Below, piece by piece: positions 8,577 to 17,741 of a stretch of 64,000 bases of DNA. Within the stretch, counting starts at the first letter, position 1. Each line of letters opens with the position of its first letter. The DNA is from an uncultured Granulosicoccaceae bacterium (lineage in GTDB: Bacteria; Pseudomonadota; Gammaproteobacteria; Granulosicoccales; Granulosicoccaceae). Position numbers and translations under genes: made by a program. The notes under the pieces are model-generated. The model made no database searches. It had not been told where the DNA came from and saw nothing but the letters and a program-made list of their open reading frames with translations. The stretch spans positions 62,001-126,000 of the forward strand of contig CALGLE010000002.1 of the NCBI GenBank assembly GCA_937930305.1, given 5' to 3'.

Positions 8577-11500
8577 ATGATTTTTACTACTTCTCGAATT
8601 AACTTCTACCGCGCACGACACCTTGCAAGCTATGTGCTCCTGACGTTATTAGTTTCTGCCTGCGATACCGGCATCAAAGGTTCCTCCGTTGTGGTCGCTG
8701 GCGGTGACGCTTCAGAATTCGATGAGGAAGACTTAGGCATTATCGACGGCGAGGAAATTGAAAGCCGAATTCCCGGACCGTCTCTTGGATTTGCACTGCC
8801 GTTGAATGGACGAGTTCACGCACGCACTGGAGCGGTGGGTTCGGAACTAGGTAACGGATTTGAAGTCTCTTGCACTAACGGTCGTGTGTTAGCAGGCATT
8901 TCTGGCTCACACAACAATAGACTGGATCAACTGCAAGCGCTTTGCGTCAGCGTGGATAACAATGGTCGTTGGATAGATACCCCAACACAAGCAGCAGCCG
9001 GGGTCGGCTCGGTAACCTCACAAGCGTTTACGCGTGTTTGCCCGTCTAACCACGCCATCACCGGTTTCACCAGTGATCTTACGAACGATTTCCCTAGCTA
9101 CTTACAAGTGCACTGTAAAGCCCTGAGTGGTGAACGCCAAACCACTGGGATACAAACAGCGTTAAACGCATTAGGCACTTTGGCTACCAATGCACCAACG
9201 AGTCGCCCGCAATGTGCGCACCGCGCACCAGCAACCGGTTTATATGGATACGCACAGTCATCCATTGAACGTTTGGGTTTAGTGTGTTTTGAAGATCCCA
9301 CCTACGCGGGTCGTTGGTCCAGTCGATTCGATTGGCCTCACGTGGCCATTCATTCGGTGATGTTAGCCGATGGACAGGTGCTGACTTATGGAAACGGCGG
9401 TCCTGGTTTTCAGGGAGTTATGGAATACAACGTTTGGGACCCTGCATTAGGCTTAGGGCAATCCGCCCACACCGCAATTCCCGGCGAGGCCAGCGTGGAT
9501 TCTTTTTGCAGCGCCGCGTCACTACTTCCAGACGGCTCTGGCAATGTACTGATGCCAGGCGGTGACGCACGACCACTGGGAAATAAAAATGCAGGACTGC
9601 AGGATGCGATGATTTACAGTGCGGGTACCCAAGCGGTTACTCGCGCCAACGACATGAACTTTGCACGTTGGTACCCCACCTCAACCATGCTACCCAATGG
9701 GGATATTTTAGTTTCTGGTGGACGCGATGCGGACAAAGTTGCAGTACCCACGCCAGAGGTTTTCACCACATCCGATGGTACCTGGCGCACGCTGCCCAAC
9801 GCCAACATGACCGGTTACAACTATTTTTATCCCAAACAATTTGTGATGCCCAATGGCGACGTGTTTGGGATTGCAGGGCGCCGTATGTACACCCTCTCTG
9901 CGCAAGGTGAAGGCACCTTAACCGATGTGGGTCGAGTACCGAATGTTTCCGCTGGTCCTTCGGCCACCGCGGCTATGTTCGAACCCGGGAAAATTCTGCA
10001 CGTCGGCGGCCGAGGCGATAACGGCGTGGGCGCCGTGGTTATAGATGTCACCTCCGGCTCACCGGACATCACCGTCATAGATGGCTTGGCTGAACCAAGA
10101 ACCACGTGGGCCACATCGGTATTGATGGCTGACGGCAACGTCATGGTGGTTGGTGGCAGCTATGAGCCAAATGATGATGTTACAGCGGCCTTAGGTGCTG
10201 AGATGTGGAACCCAACTACCGGACAATGGACACAGTTTGCGCGCAATGAGCTGCCTCGCTTGTATCACTCTAGCGCTGTGATGTTAACGGACGCACGAAT
10301 CCTTGTAGCCGGTGGCGGCACCCCAGGGCCCATAACGAATGAAAACGGAGAAATATTTTCACCGCCTTATCTATTTGACGACAACGGCGCTTTAGCGCAA
10401 AGGCCCGTTATTGATTACGCACCCGATGTAGCCACATGGGGGCAATCGGTTGATGTTCAAACCGACGACAACAGCAACATCTCCAGAGTGACCTTAGTTA
10501 AAACCGGCTCCACAACACACGGATTCAACATGGATCAACGGTTTTTAGACCTAACGTTTTCAAGTACGGCAAACGCCGTTGCCATCAACATGCCAGCGTC
10601 AGCTAACCTTGCCCCGCCAGGTTACTACATGTTGTTTGTACACGACTCAAACGGCACACCATCGGTTGCTAAAATTGTAAATCTTGGCAGTGTGGCAGCT
10701 ACGAACACACCACCGCAACCCCCTAGCACCTCCTTGCCCCCATTGTCAGCCAACACCTTGTTGAACAATGGCGGATTTGAACAAGGTAAACAGTCTTGGA
10801 CAGATTGTGCAGCAGCCTCGGCCACCACACCGGCATCGATTAGCGTGGAAGGTAATCAAAGCATGAAGGTGAGCAACAATGGATGCCTCTATCAAACCGT
10901 ATCCGTCGTGCCTGGATCAACCTATTCTTTAAGCTGTCAGGCTCGTGGTAATGCGATTGATTACTCCAGCTTATCTTTGCAAATGTTAGATGCACAGTTC
11001 AGCGAGTTGTCAGCTGCGAATCAAGCAATTGAATCTGAGCAATTCACGGAACTGAATACCAGTTTGGAAGCACCAGAAAATGCGCAGTATGCTAGCGTGA
11101 CTTTATACAGTGAAGGTAACGCACATTATGATCGCTGTGAATTACTGCAAAGCTCTGTCAGCGTACCACCTGTTGAAGCACCAGTATCAGCCGCCAATTC
11201 ATTAATTACTAATGGGGGCTTTGAGCAGAGTAAAACAAGTTGGAACGACTGCTCACGAACGGAGCTCACAAACGTTACATCAGATTCTGCAAACGGCAGC
11301 GGTGCGATGCAAATACAAAACGCGGGTTGCTTGTATCAGGAATTCCCAGTCACACCCGGAAAAACATACCAGCTATCGTGCGCTTCAAAGTCTGACGGCA
11401 CCCGCTATTCCAGTTTGTCGTTAACGCTAATGAGTGAGAACTACACAACACTCAACAGCGAGCACAAGCCGGTGGGCAGAAATTTTTACCAAACCTACAA

Positions 11501-11600
11501 AGCCAGTCTATTCACGCCCATCGATGGCCGAATAGGCGCGGTCACTTTGTATTCCGAAGACAACGCACAATTTGATGATTGCGCAGTTGTGGAATTGTAG
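8577..11600 (+). CDS. galactose/glyoxal-oxidase-like copper radical oxidase lipoprotein with carbohydrate-binding modules
   Basis: Exported protein of 1007 residues. A signal with lipobox LVSA-Cys29 suggests a lipoprotein. Residues about 70-240 are a Cys-rich, lectin-like region. Residues about 240-600 are a kelch-type propeller, followed by the galactose-oxidase C-terminal domain to about 690. All radical-copper residues can be placed by motif and spacing: Cys311 (SFCSAASLL) and Tyr366 (ARWYPTSTML) for the thioether cofactor, Tyr563-His564 (RLYHSSAV) and His648 (GSTTHGFN). The stacking Trp of galactose oxidase is replaced by Asp384. Two repeated modules of about 140 residues (NNGGFEQ..., each with four Cys) end the protein and look like carbohydrate-binding domains. 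It likely oxidises alcohols or aldehydes to make H2O2; the substrate is unknown. Confidence 0.85.
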   Translation: MIFTTSRINFYRARHLASYVLLTLLVSACDTGIKGSSVVVAGGDASEFDEEDLGIIDGEEIESRIPGPSLGFALPLNGRVHARTGAVGSELGNGFEVSCTNGRVLAGISGSHNNRLDQLQALCVSVDNNGRWIDTPTQAAAGVGSVTSQAFTRVCPSNHAITGFTSDLTNDFPSYLQVHCKALSGERQTTGIQTALNALGTLATNAPTSRPQCAHRAPATGLYGYAQSSIERLGLVCFEDPTYAGRWSSRFDWPHVAIHSVMLADGQVLTYGNGGPGFQGVMEYNVWDPALGLGQSAHTAIPGEASVDSFCSAASLLPDGSGNVLMPGGDARPLGNKNAGLQDAMIYSAGTQAVTRANDMNFARWYPTSTMLPNGDILVSGGRDADKVAVPTPEVFTTSDGTWRTLPNANMTGYNYFYPKQFVMPNGDVFGIAGRRMYTLSAQGEGTLTDVGRVPNVSAGPSATAAMFEPGKILHVGGRGDNGVGAVVIDVTSGSPDITVIDGLAEPRTTWATSVLMADGNVMVVGGSYEPNDDVTAALGAEMWNPTTGQWTQFARNELPRLYHSSAVMLTDARILVAGGGTPGPITNENGEIFSPPYLFDDNGALAQRPVIDYAPDVATWGQSVDVQTDDNSNISRVTLVKTGSTTHGFNMDQRFLDLTFSSTANAVAINMPASANLAPPGYYMLFVHDSNGTPSVAKIVNLGSVAATNTPPQPPSTSLPPLSANTLLNNGGFEQGKQSWTDCAAASATTPASISVEGNQSMKVSNNGCLYQTVSVVPGSTYSLSCQARGNAIDYSSLSLQMLDAQFSELSAANQAIESEQFTELNTSLEAPENAQYASVTLYSEGNAHYDRCELLQSSVSVPPVEAPVSAANSLITNGGFEQSKTSWNDCSRTELTNVTSDSANGSGAMQIQNAGCLYQEFPVTPGKTYQLSCASKSDGTRYSSLSLTLMSENYTTLNSEHKPVGRNFYQTYKASLFTPIDGRIGAVTLYSEDNAQFDDCAVVEL

Positions 11601-11636
11601 TGCTCACAATCTGTACATGCGCATACTTCATGGCGG

Positions 11637-14225
11637 CTATTTTTTTCGTGGCTTTGCCCGAGCCGACGGTAGCGCATTCACAGGATCATCTGGCCACGGG
11701 TGTTTGGGGTAACGCCCGGCCAAATCCTTTTTGACCGCAGGGTAACTGTTCACCCAAAAATTGGCCAAATCCGATGTGATTTGCACCGGGCGTTTCGCAG
11801 GCGACAACAGTTCTATTTTTAGATTCAACGCCCCATTCGCGATGCTGGGGTTCGTTGTACAACCAAACATCTCTTGCAGCTTGACAGATAACACCGCCTC
11901 TTTATCGGTGTAACGCAGCTTTATACTCGAACCACTGGGCACTTCATACCTCACCGGTAAAAGTGCGTTCAATGCTTGCTGCTGACGATAGTCGAGTGAG
12001 GCGTTCAGTACCTCCAGCAACTTAAGCTGTGACAAACCCTTGATACTTGAAATTCGGTTTAACCACACTGGCAACCACGTTTCCAAAGAATCCAACAACG
12101 ATTCATCATCAACGCACGGCCAAGAATAGTGGGAAGTGGTTGTGGGTAAGCTTTGCATTAGCTGCACACGTGCCTGCCATTGCCGGCATTCATCAGTCCA
12201 CGGCAAGCATTGCATACCCTTCTTTCGAATACCCGCTAATAACGCACGTTGCCTCTCCTCATCGCTCAAATCGGTTAGAGGCTTAGATTCCACAACCAAG
12301 CCCCCAAGCAAAACTTGTTGTTCCGCCACGACGCGCTCTAACGTGTCATCCCAATCACATCGTTTATATTGAGAGAACAAATGCGGCAAGTGCGCTCGCA
12401 ATTCGCTTATATCCAATTCGATCGCTTGAAAAATACGAGCATCTTTTGCAGCGCCACCCATACTGGCAACAGCCAACCAACTCTGATGAGCCAATGGTTC
12501 CTGTTCCGATAACACAGCGCCCGCACCACAGGCCAATGTGTACGTAGCATCAGAGCCTATTTTTTGACTCTGACGTCGTCGGGCTATCCAATCGGGATAG
12601 GCACAAGCAACCAAGACCGATAAATCCACCGCAGGTGAATCGTGCCCAGGCAGTTCATTAGCATCACGCGTTACGCGAGTCGAAGTCCTTAGTTGTGCCA
12701 TAGTTTTCTGTAACTGAGCGCACCTGTTTTTCTGTTGCCTGGGTGCGGGGTTTGAAATAACGGAAGCTAGATTGATGTTGTGGGTGGATCCGCCCTCTTC
12801 CAATAAAGCGGCTAACTGGCAGGCGAGTTCCGTTGCATGACGCTCCTGCGCCCAAATCAACATGGCGCCGATTCGTGGATGCACGGGTAGTTTAGAAACC
12901 ACCTCTCCCAATGGCGTGAGCTGCGCCTGATTCAATAGACCCAAGTTGTTCAGTAACGATTTCGCTTGATTCACACTGGCTGCCGGCGGCACTTCCAACC
13001 AAGGCAATTCGTTCGCCTCGGTTACCCCCCATACGATTAGTTCTAACAACAAAGAGGACAGTTCTGCGCGTTGAATTTCTGCCTGCCAACTAGTGGCTCG
13101 CCTTGCATGATCCGCTTCAGACCATAAGCGGTAACACACACCCGACTCAGTACGACCAGCTCGACCCGCTCGCTGGGTGGCACTGGCTTGATTGGCAGAA
13201 ACCGTCTCCAGACGCATGGCGCCCGTCGTGTGATCAAGCCGACCTCGGCGTTCAAGCCCTGAATCAATCACCACACGAACACCATCAATGGTGATCGACG
13301 TTTCAGCGATGCTGGTGCTAAGAATGACACGTCGCACCTCGGCACTGGCTGCAGCAGTGGCAAGCTTTTGCACCTCACGGCCCACCCTGGAATGCAATGC
13401 AAGTACTTTGATTGGCACATGCGTATCTAACTGCTCTGACAGCCGTTCCAATTGTGGTTGCAGTAACTTAGACGTTCGATCAATTTCGGCGACACCGGGG
13501 AGAAAAACGAGTACATCCCCAGGCTCTTCCACCAGCGCTTTTTTTATCACAGTCACTAAGCGCTGCGGTAGTTGGGCTCTGGCACTTGAGCCTGGGCTAA
13601 CCACGGCATTGCCCAACCACTGCACCAACACAGGGTATTGCCGACCATCCGACTGAATGGACTGCAAGGGCTGCAAATGGGGATGCCGATTGGCCTCTAA
13701 ATGATGTTCCAATTCATCCGACTCTAAGGTTGCGGACATAAACAGTAAGCGCAAGTCCCCCCGCAAAGAATTCTGCACCTCCAAACACAAAGCAAGGCCC
13801 AAATCGGCGTGCAGGCTACGCTCATGAAATTCATCAAAAATCACGACAGCATAGCCTGTGAGCTCAGGGTCCGATTGTAAGAGGCGAGTTAACACGCCCT
13901 CAGTAACCACCTCCAGCACTGTGTGCTTGGACACTTTGGTATCGGTGCGCATACGCAAACCCACGCGTTGCCCTACCGTTTCATTTAACTGACTGGCAAG
14001 CCTTTCGGCCACAGCTGAAGCCGCTATTCGTCTCGGCTCCAACATCACAATTTTCTTATCAGGCGCGGCGTGCGGCAGTAATGCCAACGGTAAGCCCGTA
14101 CTTTTACCCGCCCCGGGTTCAGCTTGCAGCAAAACGTTACTGCGGCGAAGCGCATTCACCACATCATCGATAACGTCCGCGATGGGTAGATCACGCACTG
14201 ATGCTGGCAATGGCGCCTGTTTCAT
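11637..14225 (-). CDS. hrpB: ATP-dependent helicase HrpB
   Basis: DEAH-family (SF2) RNA helicase, 862 residues from the ATG at 14225. The 18 extra residues upstream of it are not helicase-like. Walker A is PGAGKST (about 37-43). The Walker B box is DEFHE, in IFDEFHERSLHADL; STSIAETSITI and QRAGRAGR are motifs V and VI. The C-terminal third matches the HrpB-specific domain (LPVRYEVPSGSSIKLRY). The biological role is poorly defined. It converges with the oxidase gene (36-bp gap, no clear terminator) and diverges from yceH. Confidence 0.93.
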   Translation of the reverse strand: MKQAPLPASVRDLPIADVIDDVVNALRRSNVLLQAEPGAGKSTGLPLALLPHAAPDKKIVMLEPRRIAASAVAERLASQLNETVGQRVGLRMRTDTKVSKHTVLEVVTEGVLTRLLQSDPELTGYAVVIFDEFHERSLHADLGLALCLEVQNSLRGDLRLLFMSATLESDELEHHLEANRHPHLQPLQSIQSDGRQYPVLVQWLGNAVVSPGSSARAQLPQRLVTVIKKALVEEPGDVLVFLPGVAEIDRTSKLLQPQLERLSEQLDTHVPIKVLALHSRVGREVQKLATAAASAEVRRVILSTSIAETSITIDGVRVVIDSGLERRGRLDHTTGAMRLETVSANQASATQRAGRAGRTESGVCYRLWSEADHARRATSWQAEIQRAELSSLLLELIVWGVTEANELPWLEVPPAASVNQAKSLLNNLGLLNQAQLTPLGEVVSKLPVHPRIGAMLIWAQERHATELACQLAALLEEGGSTHNINLASVISNPAPRQQKNRCAQLQKTMAQLRTSTRVTRDANELPGHDSPAVDLSVLVACAYPDWIARRRQSQKIGSDATYTLACGAGAVLSEQEPLAHQSWLAVASMGGAAKDARIFQAIELDISELRAHLPHLFSQYKRCDWDDTLERVVAEQQVLLGGLVVESKPLTDLSDEERQRALLAGIRKKGMQCLPWTDECRQWQARVQLMQSLPTTTSHYSWPCVDDESLLDSLETWLPVWLNRISSIKGLSQLKLLEVLNASLDYRQQQALNALLPVRYEVPSGSSIKLRYTDKEAVLSVKLQEMFGCTTNPSIANGALNLKIELLSPAKRPVQITSDLANFWVNSYPAVKKDLAGRYPKHPWPDDPVNALPSARAKPRKK

Positions 14226-14290
14226 CGGTTGGTTGGGTGTAGTAAGTGCATTGCACCCACTATAATCAATAAACACCACTGGAACTCATC

Positions 14291-15163
14291 ATGCAAGAAC
14301 CTATTCCCCCTGCCGTAGAATCTGCCACCGACTCCCCCAAAGGATCCGACGATGCAAGCAGCGCAGATCATGCGAGCAACCCTGTGCCACAAATCATCAG
14401 TATCGAATTGCGTGTGTTGGCCGCCTTGATGGAAAAAGAACTCACCACACCCGATCAGTACCCACTTACGTTAAACAGTCTAATTTCCGCTTGTAACCAG
14501 AAGTCCAGCCGCGACCCGGTAACCCAATACAACCAAGGCGAGGTGGTTCGAGCGCTTCAACAGTTGCAGCAGCAACGTTTTGTAGACAAAGAATTCGGTT
14601 CAAGGGCTGAGAAGTACAGCCAGCGATTTATCAAGCATTTAGAGCTAGGGAAAAAACACCAAGCGCTGCTGTGCGTCATGATGCTGCGTGGTCCACAAAC
14701 CTTGAGTGAATTGAACACACGCACGCAACGCATGGTGGACTTCGCCGGAAAAGAAGATTTAGAACACACCCTAGACAGATTGTGTAGCCGGGAGGTGCCT
14801 TATGTAGTGCGGTTAAGCCAGCGACCTGGGCAGCGCGGGGAACGGTTTGCGCATTTGTTTAGTGGGAACCCAGTTGGGAACCCTGTAGGCGCCCCAGCCG
14901 GAAACGCAAATGCACGTGCATCCGGGAATGCAGCCAGTAGCCCATCCGCGATGCAGAACACTGGCACTGACACGGGATCTGTTGCGGCAGCGACTGCCTC
15001 ACGGTCCGAGTCTGTTCAAGGCACCTCAACACCCAGCGATTCACAAACACAAATTGAAAGTTTACAGGAACAAATCGATACACTGACGCAGGAAACGAAT
15101 GTGCTAAAACAACACGTGGCTAAACTGCTTCAACTGAATGGGGTATCGACAGATGATGATTAA
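14291..15163 (+). CDS. yceH: YceH family (UPF0502/DUF480) winged-helix protein with extended tail
   Basis: 290 residues. Residues about 33-190 form the DUF480 core: ELRVLAALMEKELTTPDQYP, then LNSLISACNQKSSRDPV and LRGPQTLSELNTRT, tandem winged-helix-like folds. The C-terminal part is unusual. A Gly/Ala/Pro/Ser linker with NPVGNPVGAPAGNA repeats is followed by a predicted coiled coil of about 30 residues (IESLQEQIDTLTQETNVL). The core suggests DNA binding, but no function is established that I can state. It converges on the T3SS gene sctT with a 13-bp gap. Confidence 0.85.
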   Translation: MQEPIPPAVESATDSPKGSDDASSADHASNPVPQIISIELRVLAALMEKELTTPDQYPLTLNSLISACNQKSSRDPVTQYNQGEVVRALQQLQQQRFVDKEFGSRAEKYSQRFIKHLELGKKHQALLCVMMLRGPQTLSELNTRTQRMVDFAGKEDLEHTLDRLCSREVPYVVRLSQRPGQRGERFAHLFSGNPVGNPVGAPAGNANARASGNAASSPSAMQNTGTDTGSVAAATASRSESVQGTSTPSDSQTQIESLQEQIDTLTQETNVLKQHVAKLLQLNGVSTDDD

Positions 15164-15176
15164 GCCAACCCTCACA

Positions 15177-15971
15177 TCATTTCATCAACCGGCTTAAATA
15201 AGACTCTATCGTACCGGCTTGCACAGCCAGCTGACTCACAAGCTGCTCGGACAAAAACGGTAAAATTATTATTAGGACAACGATGCAGGCCAGCGCTTTA
15301 ATGGGCGCTGCCAGAAAAAACACATTAAAGTGCTGTGCTGAACGATTCATCAAGCCAAGGGCCACATCGACAAGAAACATCACTATCAGTAGTGGTCCAG
15401 CAATTCGAATGGCCAAGTTCATGAATCGCGACATCTCCGCATAGAACAGCATGCTGGATGCCTCTCGAATTCCACCAATTGGAACCAGTAAAGGCCACAC
15501 TGCGAAGCTCTCCAGTAACGCCCCTACTAAGAACAGCAAACCACCTGAGGCAACGAACAAGTAAACCGACCATTGGCTTAAAAACTTACCAATCAGTGTG
15601 GCTTCGTTACCAATGATGGGGTCAAACGATTGCGCGAACGACATGCCCACTTGGGTATCTACAATAACGCCAGCGGCTTCAAACGCCCAAAGAAACAGCC
15701 CAAAATAAATACCTACCGCGATACCAATAAAAATTTCTTTGGCAAATAATTCTGTCCAAATCGCGGCCGTAAGCGTTAAATCAGTCTCAGTCGGTTGCAC
15801 CCATACACTGATCAGCGCCATGGAGAAAAACATGGTGTTTCGAACGATGGCAGGAATCGTTTTAATGGAAAATACCGGAACCACAAGAAACGCCGTGGCA
15901 ATTCTTACGGCACTTAACGCTGTCACGATGGCCTTATCACTCAGCAGTGCAAGCGTTGCGGCATCATCCAT
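15177..15971 (-). CDS. sctT: type III secretion export apparatus protein SctT
   Basis: SctT/FliR/YscT family, 264 residues with several transmembrane segments; part of the inner-membrane export gate with SctR and SctS. The family signatures VVPVFSIKTIPAIVRN near residue 30-50 and DTQVGMSFAQSFDP around 105-120 are present. It is the last gene of the long minus-strand operon and overlaps sctS by eight bases. Overlaps and order R-S-T match injectisome operons. Confidence 0.93.
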   Translation of the reverse strand: MDDAATLALLSDKAIVTALSAVRIATAFLVVPVFSIKTIPAIVRNTMFFSMALISVWVQPTETDLTLTAAIWTELFAKEIFIGIAVGIYFGLFLWAFEAAGVIVDTQVGMSFAQSFDPIIGNEATLIGKFLSQWSVYLFVASGGLLFLVGALLESFAVWPLLVPIGGIREASSMLFYAEMSRFMNLAIRIAGPLLIVMFLVDVALGLMNRSAQHFNVFFLAAPIKALACIVVLIIILPFLSEQLVSQLAVQAGTIESYLSRLMK

Positions 15972-16236
15972 TCGTCATTTGCACAAAATTGGTGAAGATG
16001 CGATCTGAAAACTGATAAAGCGACCCACCCATCAAAGAGGCTGTGAGGAAGATGGTGAGAATCACCACGATAAATTTCACGGCAAACTGAAAGGTTTGCT
16101 CTTGAAGCTGCGTGACGGCTTGGAACAACGCGATCACGATTCCCGCAACCGCCGCTAACACCACAGGCGGCCCGGCCAACAACAAAACCAGCCAAAGCGC
16201 TTGCTGGGTAATTTGAATGAGTTCCGCGTGAATCAT
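15964..16236 (-). CDS. sctS: type III secretion export apparatus protein SctS
   Basis: SctS/FliQ family, 90 residues with two long hydrophobic helices (about 15-45 and 52-77), matching the usual length of 85-90. Typical features are the TQQALWLVLLLAGPPVV start and AVTQLQEQTFQFAVKF between helices. It forms the export gate with SctR and SctT. The gene overlaps sctT by eight bases and lies 33 bp after sctR. Confidence 0.95.
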   Translation of the reverse strand: MIHAELIQITQQALWLVLLLAGPPVVLAAVAGIVIALFQAVTQLQEQTFQFAVKFIVVILTIFLTASLMGGSLYQFSDRIFTNFVQMTNG

Positions 16237-16269
16237 CGTGCAACCACACGTGAATCAGTGATCACTAGG

Positions 16270-16923
16270 CTACGCATAGGAATTGACCAACCCGTGCAGC
16301 AGTTTGGCCCAACCATCGAGCATCACGAACAGTAACAACTTAAACGGCAGCGACACAATTGTTGGCGACATCATCATCATACCCATCGCCATCAATATGT
16401 TCGCGATGACTAAATCAATGATGATAAACGGCAAAAATATTAAAAAGCCTATTTGAAACGCTTTCGTAAGTTCGCTTAAGGTAAACGCCGGAATAATGAT
16501 CACAAAATCGTCTGCAGACAATAAATCGCGTTTTTCAGGCTCTACCATACGGCGTAACGTGGATAAGAAAAAATCTCGCTCGGTGTCATTGGTGTGCTTA
16601 ATCAAAAACGCACGTAGTGGCTCCTTTGAGGCATCCACAGCAGCCAACATGGATTCCGTGCTATCACCCACATTCTCCAACCCATCCAACCGCTCCATCA
16701 TTTGGCTACCCACCGGGTACATCACATACAGGGTAAGAATTAGCGCGATGCCGTTCAACACCAGATTGGGCGGAATTTGTTGAATACCCAGCGCGTTCCG
16801 AAGCAGGCCCAGCACCACCACAATTTTGGTGAATGAAGTGGCCATCACGGCAACGAACGGAGCCAAGCCCAAAAATATAACGGTGATGAGCGCCGATGAG
16901 GGCGTAAAGCTGGTTAAGTCCAT
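16270..16923 (-). CDS. sctR: type III secretion export apparatus protein SctR
   Basis: SctR/FliP family, 217 residues, core of the export gate in the inner membrane. Signatures are TSFTKIVVVLGLLRNALG near residue 30-47, QQIPPNLVLNGIAL, the periplasmic region, then LVIANILMAMGMMMMSP and PFKLLLFVMLDGW. No cleavable signal peptide is obvious, which is typical of SctR rather than FliP. Its ATG shares one base with the sctQ stop, so translation is coupled. Confidence 0.95.
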   Translation of the reverse strand: MDLTSFTPSSALITVIFLGLAPFVAVMATSFTKIVVVLGLLRNALGIQQIPPNLVLNGIALILTLYVMYPVGSQMMERLDGLENVGDSTESMLAAVDASKEPLRAFLIKHTNDTERDFFLSTLRRMVEPEKRDLLSADDFVIIIPAFTLSELTKAFQIGFLIFLPFIIIDLVIANILMAMGMMMMSPTIVSLPFKLLLFVMLDGWAKLLHGLVNSYA

Positions 16924-17741
16924 TAGCCTTCTACAATGCGTAAGCCCAATCCATCACCAATGCGTATGACATCAGCCTGATATTGAGTGTTTCCGTCGTC
17001 AGTTCGTGTTACTTCAATTTGAGCATGTTCGAATGTGCTAAGCGTTAAGGGGTGTTTGTCGGGTTCACGTTGGTCGAGCGGATCCGACCCCGGTAACCTA
17101 ATTTGGCAAGGCATACCACTGAACAGCGACGCCACTTCGCTTTTATCGCCATACTCAGACGACTCAGACAATTCGGGTGAAGGGCGTGACTGAGGCGAGC
17201 CGTCAGCTTTGATGTCGACAGAGAAAGTTTCTGCACGCAGTGTTGCGGCAACGTCTAGATTGTCACAACACAACTGGCCGTGCACTTTCCCATCTAGGCC
17301 TATTGGGACGAGTAAGATCGCACCTGAGTTTTCTAGCTCTGCGGTTTCCGTTTCATTCAGCCACACATCCGTGGTTTTAAAATACCAATGTTGTTGGTGC
17401 GCCGTGACAGTTACCTCAGACTTCAACCGTTCGCCGATCTGCTGTAGCGAGGCGTAGGCTTGTTCCGGCAAACAAACACCTAGGGTGAGATCGTCACTGT
17501 TCACTAAGTGAATGGAGTGAGTGAAAGCATTGGGGCAATATTCCAATGTAGGACGCCAGTCGTAATCCACTTGCAGAGCCTCAGCCAATACCAACAACAG
17601 TGGCTCATACTCCTGCAGTAAGAGGCTATCCTGTAAATCGGAAACTGCTTCGTCCACCGGCGTGGAATCGATAGCGATTGCCACCTCATTGGCGGAAAAA
17701 TATCGGCGCTGTTTACCCGGCAGGGGTTCATTTAACATCAT
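16923..17741 (-). CDS. sctQ: type III secretion C-ring/sorting platform protein SctQ
   Basis: 272 residues, placed as SctQ (YscQ/FliN-like) from its position just before sctR and a C-terminal SPOA/surface-presentation-like segment (roughly 230-270, ending DVIRIGDGLGLRIVEG). The N-terminal part is poorly conserved, as usual for SctQ. It would form the cytosolic sorting platform with SctK and SctL. The ATG overlaps the stop of the upstream histidine kinase gene (ATGA), so kinase and C-ring protein are translationally linked. No clear internal start for a separate short SctQ was identified by eye. Confidence 0.8.
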   Translation of the reverse strand: MMLNEPLPGKQRRYFSANEVAIAIDSTPVDEAVSDLQDSLLLQEYEPLLLVLAEALQVDYDWRPTLEYCPNAFTHSIHLVNSDDLTLGVCLPEQAYASLQQIGERLKSEVTVTAHQQHWYFKTTDVWLNETETAELENSGAILLVPIGLDGKVHGQLCCDNLDVAATLRAETFSVDIKADGSPQSRPSPELSESSEYGDKSEVASLFSGMPCQIRLPGSDPLDQREPDKHPLTLSTFEHAQIEVTRTDDGNTQYQADVIRIGDGLGLRIVEG

